Position numbers and translations under genes: made by a program. Below are positions 44,305-53,656 of a stretch of DNA of 64,000 nt, piece after piece (the first letter of the stretch is position 1; each line of letters opens with the position of its first letter). Source of the DNA: Clostridia bacterium (GTDB taxonomy: Bacteria > Bacillota > Clostridia > Lachnospirales > Lachnospiraceae); NCBI GenBank assembly GCA_910574255.1, contig CAJTAK010000011.1, positions 39,817 to 103,816 on the forward strand. The letters are read 5' to 3'. The notes under the pieces are model-generated. The model saw only the letters and a list, made by a program, of their open reading frames with translations. It was not told where the DNA came from and did not search any database.

Positions 44305-47300
44305 TCAAAATACAATCTCGCAGTCCCATACATCCACGCCGCTGTCCTGAAATACGCTTCGAATCCGGGCACGCAGCTCCTCCTTGGTATGCCCTTTCTT
44401 AAGAACTGCCTGCAAAAAACCGCCGCCGCCGGCGCCGCAGATCATCCGCGCAGCCAGCAGATCCTGACAGCTTAAAAAGATCTGGTCAATACAGGTGTTG
44501 GTGCTGCCTCCATCCAGCCGCCTGGACAGCTCCCAATGGCGCTCCAGAAGCTCTGCAAAACCGTCAATATTTCCCTTTTCCAGTTCAAACCTCATCAGCA
44601 CCGCCATGCGCTGAATCTCATAGAGAACCTCTATGGAATTGGGATTGGAGCCAATATAGCCGCCCACAACCTCTCTGAGCAGATTCCGGGCTAAGCGGCG
44701 CTGTCCCGTATAGATCAGAACAAAGCGTTCCTGCAGTTCTTCCATGGCCTCTTTGGGCATGGCCAAATGTTCTACCTGAATCTCCTGGAGAAGTCCCGGC
44801 CTTGTGGCCGCCAGCTTAATTCCATTTGTAAGGCCGCCTACCTGATCCTGCCAGCCGCCCCCGGTACTCATAAGCTGCTCCATGCAGAGCACATGGGTAT
44901 ACAGCTCATTCTCAGTAACATCTTTTCCGATATATTCAAAAATGGCTTTTACACAGGCCCCGGCCAAAATGCTGCTGGTTCCAAGGCCGGATCCTCTGGG
45001 GATTCCCATTACTGCCGTGGACAGATACAGCCCGCCTCCCAGTTTCTCCATAAGCTCTTCCAGTGTTGCCGCTCCGGTAAGGGGCACAATGCCGCAGGCC
45101 AAAAGTGCCGCCTTGTGCAGTGCGTAAGTATCAAAAGGATCCCGGCAGCTCTGAAGACGCCTGACATCTGTAAATTCTTCATATGCGCCTGAGTCTGTGC
45201 TGGCCAGAGCGATACAGGGCTTATCAAGCCTCCGCACAGTCACTACCACCGGAAGAATCCCGTTCAATCTCACTGCCGCATTCAGCACTGTTCCCCCATG
45301 TTCATTACAGTAAGGGGGCGTATCAGACCAGCCGCCGCCAAAGTTCACCCGAACGGGAAGCTCCACCTGAACCTCTTCCCGGGTTATATGATACCCTTCC
45401 TCAAAAGGTGCATTTCCAATACTTGCATCATACAGACTGTCACAGATATACCGGAAGCATGTATCCTCAAGCTCCTCGCTTATGTGTCCTTTCGTCATTT
45501 TTGACAAATAGTAGTAAAGGCGCATGCGCATCCCAAACTCTTCTTGTTCTGCAATGTCTTTCAGCTTCTCAAGCTGCGCCTCTGTCATTCCCTGATTTCC
45601 AAAAACCGCTGTTGCCTCCCTGACACTCTTTCGCTCCTTAAGCGCCAGAAGGAAACGGGTAATCCGCACCTGAGTATTCAGCTTGGCCTGCCATGCCGCT
45701 ATTTCCCGAATATCTGCCTGCTCAAAGCTTTCCTGAAGGCTTAACCGCTTCATTCTCCTGTATGTCTCTGCCTGCCGGGTCTTTCCTGCTGCCATATCCA
45801 GAATCAGCATAGCCGCACCCACAGCTTCCCCAATGGTCTGACACACCGGATAAAGAGCCGCATTCCACAGATAATGCTGCTCTCCCTTCCATACTTCTTC
45901 CGGCTTTAAACCTGCCGCTTCTAAGAGCCCCTCCAGAGTCCCCCCCAGAAAAGCGCCCTTTTCCTCCAGTGTCACCTTCGGATTGTCGCCTACCCCGTAA
46001 ACTCGAATCACAAAGGTTCCGTCCTTCTGCTTCAGACCGTGCAGTACCGTGTGATCCGGAATCTGCTCTCCCCTTAAGGTAACTGCTGCGATCACACAGT
46101 TTTCTCCTATCTCTGTTCCCTCATAAATATAACTGTCCTCAATATATGAAGAAGCTGCAATCTTTGTATTTTTTTCTATATAACTGTTACTGTAGGCACA
46201 GGCTCCCGGATGCTCCTCCACACCGAAAATCTGTCCTTTCCAATCCAGAAATTCATAATTATCAATCTCTTCGGTCAAAAGCCTAAGCAGCTCCCCAGTC
46301 GTACCGAAATGGATAAACTGCGCCGGAGCAAGACAGAGAAGCTTCAGAGAATATGAGTTGACAGCCTCCCAGATTGCCCGTCTGCAATCTAATAGTTCTT
46401 CGCAGATCTCCCCCTCCGCCTTTTCCTCCAAATACCGTTCCAGTGTAGCCCTGGATGCCAGAGGATACAGAAAATCTCCATAAAAGCTGATGCGCGCTCT
46501 GTCATTGACAAAACGGGCGTATTTCTCCGAAACCACTTTGCCGTTCTCGCCGATCAGTCCAAACAGGCTTTCCAGCAGATCGCAGTCCAGCAAAATCGCT
46601 CCAGTATCCAGATCTACTGCATTCTGTCTGTTCACAGCTCCAAGGCGGCGCAACTGTTCTACACTCTGCTTGTGCAGAAAGTTGCCTACGTATCCTTGGG
46701 AATCACTTAAAAATACACCGTGATCTTTCCCTGTTTCCACATGTTCCTTCACTGAGATGGCTGCTGCTCCCCGAAAGGCCACATCCACCTGCAGAGGATT
46801 AAAGAGTAATAAAACATCTCCGGACAGCACCAGCATCCCTTCCTTAAAACGGGCAGGCATTCCGGACATGCCGATAATAAATTCATCAAACAGAGTAGAG
46901 CGGTGTCCGTCGGGAAGTTCCCTTGGCACCGGGGAAAACAGCTTGCCGCAGGCCGAATACTGGGGCACACGCTTGGAATCGCCGCCGGAATGAATCACCA
47001 GGATCCGCTTATTCCGGAAGCACTGCTCATCTTCTGACTGTTCACTGATATATTTCATTACATGGAAGGTAGCGCCCCCGGAACCTACACGCTTTCCTTC
47101 CGGATCAGGAAGCACCTTGTAAACAGTCTGCTTTGGAAGCCTCCCTTGTTCCAGCCTTGCATCCAGCTGTGCCTGATAAGCGGATGCCTGCTCCTCATTT
47201 GAGGCAGTCAGAATCACATAATCCCATCGGATAAAATATTTCTTTGCAAGAGATTTCTCATATTCTTCCCATGCGTCCTGATAGCTCTGACGCAAAAATA

Positions 47301-47325
47301 AATTTTTAATTTTCTGCGGTTTCAT
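44305..47325 (-). CDS. fkp: Bifunctional L-fucokinase / L-fucose-1-phosphate guanylyltransferase
   Basis: A 1006-aa salvage enzyme making GDP-L-fucose from free fucose. The N-terminal nucleotidyltransferase half shows VGSGGATFHV (residues 80-89) and HSGGDSKRVPQYSACGK. The middle is a beta-helix linker. The C-terminal GHMP kinase half carries the PRGSGLGTSS ATP loop (about residue 772), FGGGWSDTPPY and a terminal CGAGGGGF. Layout and length match Bacteroides Fkp. The start at 47325 has GGGAG upstream. It is first in the glycosyltransferase operon and divergent from a fucosyltransferase-like gene. Confidence 0.93.
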   Translation of the reverse strand: MKPQKIKNLFLRQSYQDAWEEYEKSLAKKYFIRWDYVILTASNEEQASAYQAQLDARLEQGRLPKQTVYKVLPDPEGKRVGSGGATFHVMKYISEQSEDEQCFRNKRILVIHSGGDSKRVPQYSACGKLFSPVPRELPDGHRSTLFDEFIIGMSGMPARFKEGMLVLSGDVLLLFNPLQVDVAFRGAAAISVKEHVETGKDHGVFLSDSQGYVGNFLHKQSVEQLRRLGAVNRQNAVDLDTGAILLDCDLLESLFGLIGENGKVVSEKYARFVNDRARISFYGDFLYPLASRATLERYLEEKAEGEICEELLDCRRAIWEAVNSYSLKLLCLAPAQFIHFGTTGELLRLLTEEIDNYEFLDWKGQIFGVEEHPGACAYSNSYIEKNTKIAASSYIEDSYIYEGTEIGENCVIAAVTLRGEQIPDHTVLHGLKQKDGTFVIRVYGVGDNPKVTLEEKGAFLGGTLEGLLEAAGLKPEEVWKGEQHYLWNAALYPVCQTIGEAVGAAMLILDMAAGKTRQAETYRRMKRLSLQESFEQADIREIAAWQAKLNTQVRITRFLLALKERKSVREATAVFGNQGMTEAQLEKLKDIAEQEEFGMRMRLYYYLSKMTKGHISEELEDTCFRYICDSLYDASIGNAPFEEGYHITREEVQVELPVRVNFGGGWSDTPPYCNEHGGTVLNAAVRLNGILPVVVTVRRLDKPCIALASTDSGAYEEFTDVRRLQSCRDPFDTYALHKAALLACGIVPLTGAATLEELMEKLGGGLYLSTAVMGIPRGSGLGTSSILAGACVKAIFEYIGKDVTENELYTHVLCMEQLMSTGGGWQDQVGGLTNGIKLAATRPGLLQEIQVEHLAMPKEAMEELQERFVLIYTGQRRLARNLLREVVGGYIGSNPNSIEVLYEIQRMAVLMRFELEKGNIDGFAELLERHWELSRRLDGGSTNTCIDQIFLSCQDLLAARMICGAGGGGFLQAVLKKGHTKEELRARIRSVFQDSGVDVWDCEIVF

Positions 47326-47361
47326 GATTTCTCCCATGTTTTCATCTGCTTAAAATTGTGT

Positions 47362-47367
47362 TATACT
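47362..47367 (+). promoter_or_regulatory. Putative -10 box for the fucosyltransferase-like gene
   Basis: TATACT lies 44 bp before the start codon; the matching -35 (TTTCAT, 16 bp away) is weak. The divergent intergenic region is only 85 bp. Confidence 0.35.
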
Positions 47368-47410
47368 AAGATAGACTTGTACCATTTCTTAAAGAAAGGC
47401 AGACCACACT

Positions 47411-48190
47411 ATGTTAATAATACAACCTTCCGGCGGTTTATGCAATAGGATGCGAGTGATTAATTCCGCTTGGGAATTGGCAAAAAAGAGAGGGGAGCGC
47501 CTCATTGTGCTCTGGTATCTCTGCCCGGAGCTTAACTGCTCATTTGAAGCTCTCTTTCGACCAGTGAAAGAGATTCGAATCATCAACATTCGTTCTCTGA
47601 AGGATCCACGTAAGCTTTTTTATCAGCTTATTGCCAGACAGCGTTTTGGAAATGATGATATTCTCAATCACAAAACAGACGGCATCCTTCATCAGGACTT
47701 TTATGAGAGCCTGAAGAATCCCGTCTATCTTTTCACCTGGGAACATTTTTATCCTTCCCATGACTATCATTTTTATGTACCTGCCGCCCCTCTGCAGAAG
47801 CGCATTGATCTTATGACTGCTTCCTTTGGGAAGCGCTGTGTAGGCGTTCATATCCGACGGACGGATAATACAGTTTCTATGGGCAAGAGCACTACAGAGC
47901 AATTTGTGGCTTTGATGAAGCAGGAGTTGGCTGCTCACCCTGAGACTTGCTTTTTCCTTGCTACAGATGACAATAAGGAAGAAGCCTTTCTTAGAAAAAC
48001 CTTTCCCGGCCGGATTATCAGCAATGAGCTTCGTGTTCAGAATCGGGATTCTATTGAAGGCATGCAGGATGCCCTTATCGATCTCTGGTGTCTTGCCGCC
48101 TCCCGAAAGATTATCGGCAGCTACTGGAGCTCCTTTACCGACACGGCGGCTGACATGGGGGGGATTGAAAAGGTCATTGCCGGGGACTAA
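47411..48190 (+). CDS. Fucosyltransferase-superfamily protein
   Basis: A 259-aa GT-B-like protein. LIIQPSGGLCNRMRVINSAW at the start and VGVHIRRTDNT near residue 145 (H-x-R motif contacting GDP-fucose) plus GSYWSSFTDTAADMGG at the end match the alpha-1,2/1,6- and protein-O-fucosyltransferase superfamily. It would use the GDP-fucose made by the divergent fkp. The acceptor is unknown. A weak AAAGG site precedes the ATG. Shorter than many family members, but both signature ends are present. Confidence 0.75.
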   Translation: MLIIQPSGGLCNRMRVINSAWELAKKRGERLIVLWYLCPELNCSFEALFRPVKEIRIINIRSLKDPRKLFYQLIARQRFGNDDILNHKTDGILHQDFYESLKNPVYLFTWEHFYPSHDYHFYVPAAPLQKRIDLMTASFGKRCVGVHIRRTDNTVSMGKSTTEQFVALMKQELAAHPETCFFLATDDNKEEAFLRKTFPGRIISNELRVQNRDSIEGMQDALIDLWCLAASRKIIGSYWSSFTDTAADMGGIEKVIAGD

Positions 48191-48195
48191 GAGCT

Positions 48196-49347
48196 TTAAG
48201 AGGCTTTTCTTTCCATAGTTTTATAGTATCCCCTGCAGATCAGCATTCCGGCCAGGGCAATAACTCCCAATACTCCAAAGCCGGGTCGAAGTCCTGCACC
48301 GTCCATAAGCGCTCCAAGAAAAAGCGGGGAAAGAACTGCACCAAGTCCGCCTCCTGTAGAGATAATTCCTGCTGCCTGTGCTGAATTGCCCGCATAGCCC
48401 TCCACCGCAAGACTCATCAGATTGGGCCAGATAGATGCCAGGCAGAAGCCTGTCAGGGAAAAGCAGACATACCCCATGGCAAGAGAGGGAAAGATACTTA
48501 TAAGCAGCAAAAAGACAGCCGTTCCGAACAGGCTGGTTCCAAGGAGCACACGCCGATACCGATACAGCATTCCGCAAATCACACGTCCTCCAAGCATAAA
48601 CAGCCAGAAGAGAGACAGCATATTGGCCCCATGCTCCGGCCGCAGCAGTTCCATTGTGACAAAGCTGTCCATATAGTAGCTGATGCCTCCCTCAAGGCTG
48701 GAATAGACAAACAGTCCTGCTGCCAGATAAAGGATCTCTTTGCCTATAGTCTGTGTCTCATCCTGCCGCAAAGAGGTTATATGTACCGTATCCTTTCCGG
48801 ATAAAGCGATAACACTTACACAGGCAGCCAGCCCGGCAGCGGCGCAGATACGGAAAAGACTCTGATAACTCCATCCAAAGCTCCTGCTTCCAAATTCCAA
48901 AAGCTGGGGGCTCACCATAGCTCCTAAGCTGAAAAAGCACTGGGAAAGGTTCATATATTTTCCTGATTTTTCTCCATGAGCCTCCGCCAGCAGCGCCGAT
49001 CCGATACTTTCACTGACGCTGTAGCCTGTCCCAATAGCAAAGGCCGAGAGCATCAGCGCACCAAAGGCATGGAAAAATGACATTCCAAATGCGCCAAGGG
49101 CAAAGAACAGACAAGAGGCCGCCAACACCTTCCGCTTTCCCCTCCGATCTGCAAAACCACCCACAAGCAGCGGCATAATAATAATGGCTCCATATTGTCC
49201 GGATACCAGAACACCGCTTAACCCCGGCGAAAATCCTTCTGTCTCTACAATCTGCAGAAGGGAGATCTGAAATCCTCCCGCCTCAAATCCCAACAAAAAC
49301 AAAATAAAAAAGCATACTGCTGTCAAGCGCCCCCGTCTTCCTCTCAT
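48196..49347 (-). CDS. MFS transporter
   Basis: A 383-aa twelve-helix carrier. The loop-2 motif GGFADRRGKRKVLAAS is a standard MFS signature; EGGISYYMDSF and TGFCLASIWPNLMSLAVEG lie in the C-terminal half. The latter resembles FucP-type sugar permeases, and the neighbours handle fucose, so L-fucose uptake is a hypothesis only. It is transcribed convergently with the fucosyltransferase-like gene (5 bp between stops). Confidence 0.82.
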   Translation of the reverse strand: MRGRRGRLTAVCFFILFLLGFEAGGFQISLLQIVETEGFSPGLSGVLVSGQYGAIIIMPLLVGGFADRRGKRKVLAASCLFFALGAFGMSFFHAFGALMLSAFAIGTGYSVSESIGSALLAEAHGEKSGKYMNLSQCFFSLGAMVSPQLLEFGSRSFGWSYQSLFRICAAAGLAACVSVIALSGKDTVHITSLRQDETQTIGKEILYLAAGLFVYSSLEGGISYYMDSFVTMELLRPEHGANMLSLFWLFMLGGRVICGMLYRYRRVLLGTSLFGTAVFLLLISIFPSLAMGYVCFSLTGFCLASIWPNLMSLAVEGYAGNSAQAAGIISTGGGLGAVLSPLFLGALMDGAGLRPGFGVLGVIALAGMLICRGYYKTMERKAS

Positions 49348-49466
49348 TCTCCCTCTTCCTTTGGTTTTCCTTTCTTTGCATCTTTTCTTATGGTCTCTTA
49401 ATATGCGGGATTATAGCGAAAATTTCCTCTTCTGTCAATGAAAATCAGACTTTTCTTTCAATTTGC

Positions 49467-49495
49467 TTGCTTCCCAAAAATGTGAATGTTATACT
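49467..49495 (+). promoter_or_regulatory. Promoter for the lipid kinase gene
   Basis: TTGCTT (49467-49472) and TATACT (49490-49495) with 17 bp spacing, 70 bp before the chosen start codon. Confidence 0.55.
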
Positions 49496-49565
49496 GTCCA
49501 TACAGGTAACGAGCAGTATCTGTTTTTCAGAACTCATACTGCAGACAAAAGAGGGGGATAACCAA

Positions 49566-50489
49566 ATGTACTATTTTATCGTCAATCCCAGTTCACGCTC
49601 CGGCAGAGGCAAGGCTGTCTGGCAGATCGTAGAAGGGATTCTGGAACAGGAGCAGGTGGAATACCGGGTATTCTTCACCTCCTACCGTTATCATGCCACA
49701 AAGCTGGCTAAGGAAATTACTTCTCAGGGCGAAAAGCTGACTCTTGTTACCGTCGGCGGAGACGGCACAGTGAATGAGGTGGTTGACGGTATTTGTGACT
49801 TTACAAAAATCACCTTCGCTTACATTCCCACTGGATCCAGCAATGATTTTGCCAGAAGTTTAAAGCTCCCTTCCACACCGGAGGCTGCTCTGCAGAATGT
49901 ACTGCATCCCTCTTATTTTCGAAAAATTGATTTAGGTCTTATTTCCTATAGTTCTTATTCCCGCCGTTTCGCCGGGAGCTGCGGATGCGGCTTTGATGCT
50001 GCGGTCTGTCAGGAAGCTTTGGCCTCTCCAATCAAGAATATGCTGAACCGATTTGGACTTGGCAAACTCACCTATGTGGGAATCGCTTTAAAGCAGATCC
50101 TTTTGTTCCGTCCGGCTCCTGTCCGACTCACTCTGGATCAGCACAAGAAGCTGTATTTTCCACGCACTTATTTTCTCTCAGCCCTGAACTGTACTTATGA
50201 GGGAGGCGGTCTGAAAATGTGTCCAAAAGCCAGGGCGGATGACGGATTTTTGGATGTCTGCGTGGTGGAAGGCTTAAGCAAACTGATTATTGCCCTCATG
50301 TTCCCTACTGCCTATTTTGGCAGACATACCATTTTCCGGGGAATCCACCTGTATCGTACGAAGACTTTAGAAATCTGTCCGGAAAAGCCTTTTCCCTTCC
50401 ATGCGGACGGAGAGCCTTATACGCCGGAGGATGTACTCACTATTTCCTGCCTTCCCAATGCCCTTACTATCATTGCTGGAAATCCTTAA
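49566..50489 (+). CDS. Diacylglycerol/lipid kinase family protein (DagK/YegS-like)
   Basis: A 307-aa lipid kinase: NPSSRSGRGKAVW near residue 8, VGGDGTVNEVVDG near residue 62 (nucleotide site), IPTGSSNDFARSL and a C-terminal FHADGEPY. Likely returns diacylglycerol to phosphatidic acid, as needed when glycerophosphate polymers or glycolipids are made. The start at 49566 has AGGGGG 8 nt upstream; a longer frame to 49467 runs through the promoter. The PAP2 phosphatase gene follows. Confidence 0.92.
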   Translation: MYYFIVNPSSRSGRGKAVWQIVEGILEQEQVEYRVFFTSYRYHATKLAKEITSQGEKLTLVTVGGDGTVNEVVDGICDFTKITFAYIPTGSSNDFARSLKLPSTPEAALQNVLHPSYFRKIDLGLISYSSYSRRFAGSCGCGFDAAVCQEALASPIKNMLNRFGLGKLTYVGIALKQILLFRPAPVRLTLDQHKKLYFPRTYFLSALNCTYEGGGLKMCPKARADDGFLDVCVVEGLSKLIIALMFPTAYFGRHTIFRGIHLYRTKTLEICPEKPFPFHADGEPYTPEDVLTISCLPNALTIIAGNP

Positions 50490-50637
50490 GCTTTATAAAT
50501 GCTATGGAAAATCACATAATTTCAAAAAAATTTCTTAATATATTATAAAGGTTATTGTCAGAAAAAATATGATGTGTTATTGTTCTATCGGAATGATGAT
50601 AATATTTATCAGATTTTTTAGGAAAGAAGATGGAGAA

Positions 50638-51300
50638 ATGAAAGCGTTTTTTCACAAGTATAACCATTCTCTCGTTTTGCTGTATGCATTTATCTACATG
50701 CCCTGGTTCATATGGCTGGAAAGCCGGGCGAATCTGCCCTACCATGTGATCCATGCAGCGCTGGATGACCGGATTCCCTTTTTGGAAGGGTTTATCGTGC
50801 CTTACCTGCTATGGTTTGTGTATGTGCCTGCAGTCCTTGCTTATTTATTTTTTCAGCTTAAGAACAAAAGAGAATTTTATCAGTACTGTATCTTCCTGTT
50901 TACGGGAATGACACTGTTTCTGATTGTATCTACCATATATCCAAACGGCCATTTGCTTAGACCTGCATCCTTTGAGCGGCATAATATTTTTACCTTTGCC
51001 ATCTCAATTTTGTACCGGGCGGACACGGCAACTAATATTTTCCCAAGCCTGCATGTGTATAATTCCATTGCGGCCCATATTGCTGTTGTCAACAATCAAA
51101 AGCTTGGGAAAAATATTTGGATTCGGGGAGGCTCCTTCCTCCTGATGGTTTCCATTGTTTTATCTACCATGTTTTTGAAGCAGCATTCCGTTTTGGATGT
51201 GATATCCGGAATTCTTCTTGGTGTCTTAATGGAACAGCTTGTGTACCATACGGAATTTTCTTTTGTACGTTCCAGAAGGCGGAAACCTGTGGGGGTTTAG
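50638..51300 (+). CDS. PAP2-family membrane phosphatase
   Basis: A 220-aa membrane protein with about six segments. The lipid-phosphatase signature is seen as YPNGHLLRP, then FPSLHVYNS (PSxH) and FLKQHSVLDV (catalytic H-x3-D). It may dephosphorylate undecaprenyl or phosphatidic intermediates outside the cell. The start at 50638 has GGAG near; the frame could begin upstream. It follows the lipid kinase, with a terminator after it. Confidence 0.87.
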   Translation: MKAFFHKYNHSLVLLYAFIYMPWFIWLESRANLPYHVIHAALDDRIPFLEGFIVPYLLWFVYVPAVLAYLFFQLKNKREFYQYCIFLFTGMTLFLIVSTIYPNGHLLRPASFERHNIFTFAISILYRADTATNIFPSLHVYNSIAAHIAVVNNQKLGKNIWIRGGSFLLMVSIVLSTMFLKQHSVLDVISGILLGVLMEQLVYHTEFSFVRSRRRKPVGV

Positions 51301-51349
51301 GATTTAGCAGCCACCGCTTATAAGTGAATAACCAGCATAATTAAATTAA

Positions 51350-51385
51350 GAGGGTGCTAAGAACTTTAGGCACCCTCCTTTTATT
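51350..51385 (+). terminator. Intrinsic terminator after the PAP2 gene
   Basis: GAGGGTGC-TAA / TTA-GGCACCCTC with one bulge, followed by CTTTTATTTT. It lies between convergent genes and can serve both. Confidence 0.7.
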
Positions 51386-52411
51386 TTAGTTAAACCCAAC
51401 AAACTTATTGGCAATTTTATAAGCCGCTTCCGATATCTTCCTCCCGCTTCTTCCCGGCAGGTTCATGCTTCTTCCCATGATTCCCCATTTCAATTCATAA
51501 TACAGCCGGCGATCCCTCTTTTTCAGATATTTCCAGAGTTCATACTTTTTCTCCAGATTTTCCTTTGTGCCGGAACGGATAGCAATAATAGATGACACCA
51601 CCATAATGATCTCAAGATAATTCTTCATATAGTGCCGCAGCTTTCGGTTTGGAATCTGTCTGGCATCTGTAAGCTTATAGTCATCAATCATAATGTAATT
51701 CACCTTCAGCTGCTGATCCAGACGGCTTATCATCACTTTCTCGTTGACAGACTGATCTTCACGCCCGATATAATAGCGGTAAAAGTTCACATTCATATAA
51801 TACAGATACTTTACATAGGGCAATGGATGATATACAAAAATATTATCCACATAAAAGGTATGCTTCGGCAATTCCAATTGGCACTCCCGCAAAAGCTTGG
51901 TCCGGTAAATCACAGAATGCATCAGAATATACTGTCCCTTATGGAGAAACTTTACATCATCCCATGTAAATACCCGATCCTGGGGAAATGCCGAGCGGTA
52001 GCTCATAACCTTTTTCCGCTTCTGCCCTTCTTTCTCATACACAAAGTTGCTGATCAGCATATCCACCAGAGGACTTGCTCCTGCCAGATTCTCCAGCGCT
52101 TTCAGAATCTCCTTATAGGCGGAAATGGATACCCAGTCATCGCTGTCCACTACCTTGAAATACAGGCCCGTGGCATTGCGAAGTCCTGTATTTACAGCCT
52201 CACCATGACCTCCGTTCACCTGATGAACCGCTTTGATAATTGTGGGATATTTTTCCGCATACTCATCCGCAATAGCAGCCGTTCCGTCCGTAGAACCATC
52301 ATCTACAATAATAATCTCCACTTCCTCGCCGCCTACCAGCAGAGAATGAATACAGTTTCGCATATAGTTTTCCGAATTATAGCAGGGAATTGCAATTGAT
52401 AACAGCTTCAT
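51386..52411 (-). CDS. GT2 glycosyltransferase (EpsJ/CpsJ-like)
   Basis: A 341-aa enzyme with SIAIPCYNSENYMRNC, EIIIVDDGSTDGT, VVDSDDWVSISAYKE and a basic C-terminal tail (RSGRKISEAAYKIANK). Typical capsule glycosyltransferase. GGAGG lies 7 nt before the start. It follows glf, suggesting transfer of galactofuranose, but that is only contextual. Confidence 0.92.
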   Translation of the reverse strand: MKLLSIAIPCYNSENYMRNCIHSLLVGGEEVEIIIVDDGSTDGTAAIADEYAEKYPTIIKAVHQVNGGHGEAVNTGLRNATGLYFKVVDSDDWVSISAYKEILKALENLAGASPLVDMLISNFVYEKEGQKRKKVMSYRSAFPQDRVFTWDDVKFLHKGQYILMHSVIYRTKLLRECQLELPKHTFYVDNIFVYHPLPYVKYLYYMNVNFYRYYIGREDQSVNEKVMISRLDQQLKVNYIMIDDYKLTDARQIPNRKLRHYMKNYLEIIMVVSSIIAIRSGTKENLEKKYELWKYLKKRDRRLYYELKWGIMGRSMNLPGRSGRKISEAAYKIANKFVGFN

Positions 52412-52444
52412 GTCGTCCTCCTAAATGTCTATTTGATGTCATTG

Positions 52445-53599
52445 TCATGAATTCGCCAGACTTCTGGCCAGTGCTATGGCTTTTGCCGCCATGGCATCTA
52501 TATTATAATATTTATATTCCGCAAGCCGTCCCAATAGATGAAAGTCATAAAATTGTTCCGTAAGGGCCGCATATTTCTCATACAGCTTATTATTTTCCGG
52601 ATTCATAATTGCATAATAGGGAATCTCTCCCTCCGCTCCTGTGTAAGCAAAGGGATACTCCCGAACAATGGTGGTTCCCTCCGTTTTCTGTCCTGTCAGG
52701 TGCTTAAATTCCGTAATTCTGGTAAAATCTTCACTTACCGTATAATTAACTACACTGTGCCCCTGATAATCAGGAATGTTCAAATGCTCAAAGTCAAAAC
52801 GCAGAGAGCGGTAAGGCAGACGTCCGAAGCGGCATCCAAAAAGCTCATCAACAGGTCCCGTATATATGATACTGCCTGTAAATTCCTCTCCATGAAGCAG
52901 AACTTTTCCCGTTTCCTCGGAAAGCTCCAGTACTTCCCTTGCATCCACTCCTATCCGCACCTCAATCAGAGGATGATCCAGCATTTTTTCAAACATAGGA
53001 GTGTAACCGTCAAGGGGCATTCCCTGATATTTATCTCCAAAATACCGGTTGTCATGGGAGATTACCACCGGTACCCGGCCTGTTACCGCAGGGTCGATCT
53101 CCTCGGGCTTCTGTCCCCACTGCTTCATGGTATACCGCAGGAAAATATTTTCATAAACATAATCAGCAATCGCCTGAATCTCCGGGTCCTGCTGCTGACG
53201 CAGCTTCAAGATAGGCACACGGGCTCCTTCTCCAAAAGTGTCCGTCAGCTTTTTTTCCAGCGCCGCAGCCTTTTCCTCACCATAAACCTGTTTTAAAGTG
53301 TTCAGGTTAAACGGCACCGGTATCAGTTCCCCGTCCACCTTTGCCACTACTTCATGCCCAAACGCATACCAGTCGGTAAAGCGGGAAAGCCAGGCATAAA
53401 CCTCCTCATCATTTGTATGGAAAATATGGGGGCCATAACGATGAATCAGAACTCCATAGTGATCCTCCTCATCATAGCAGTTGCCGCCTATATGAGCCTT
53501 TTTCTCCAGCACCAGTACGGATTTTTCCTGTTCCTCCGCCAGTATTCTTGCGGCTGCCGCCCCGGCAATTCCGGAACCGATTACGATTGCATCATACAT
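52445..53599 (-). CDS. glf: UDP-galactopyranose mutase
   Basis: A 384-aa flavoenzyme converting UDP-galactopyranose to UDP-galactofuranose for surface glycans. FAD-binding GSGIAGAAAARILAE, EKKAHIGGN, HRYGPHIFHTNDEEV and the late FEHLNIPDYQGHSVVNY are family marks. The start at 53599 (MYDAIVIG) has GAGGTG 8 nt upstream; a GTG three codons earlier is less likely. The glycosyltransferase gene follows after 33 nt. Confidence 0.96.
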   Translation of the reverse strand: MYDAIVIGSGIAGAAAARILAEEQEKSVLVLEKKAHIGGNCYDEEDHYGVLIHRYGPHIFHTNDEEVYAWLSRFTDWYAFGHEVVAKVDGELIPVPFNLNTLKQVYGEEKAAALEKKLTDTFGEGARVPILKLRQQQDPEIQAIADYVYENIFLRYTMKQWGQKPEEIDPAVTGRVPVVISHDNRYFGDKYQGMPLDGYTPMFEKMLDHPLIEVRIGVDAREVLELSEETGKVLLHGEEFTGSIIYTGPVDELFGCRFGRLPYRSLRFDFEHLNIPDYQGHSVVNYTVSEDFTRITEFKHLTGQKTEGTTIVREYPFAYTGAEGEIPYYAIMNPENNKLYEKYAALTEQFYDFHLLGRLAEYKYYNIDAMAAKAIALARSLANS

Positions 53600-53656
53600 T
53601 TTTCTCACCTCTATGCTCTTTTTGTACCTCTTTTTATAATTTCGTCTTACATGCTT

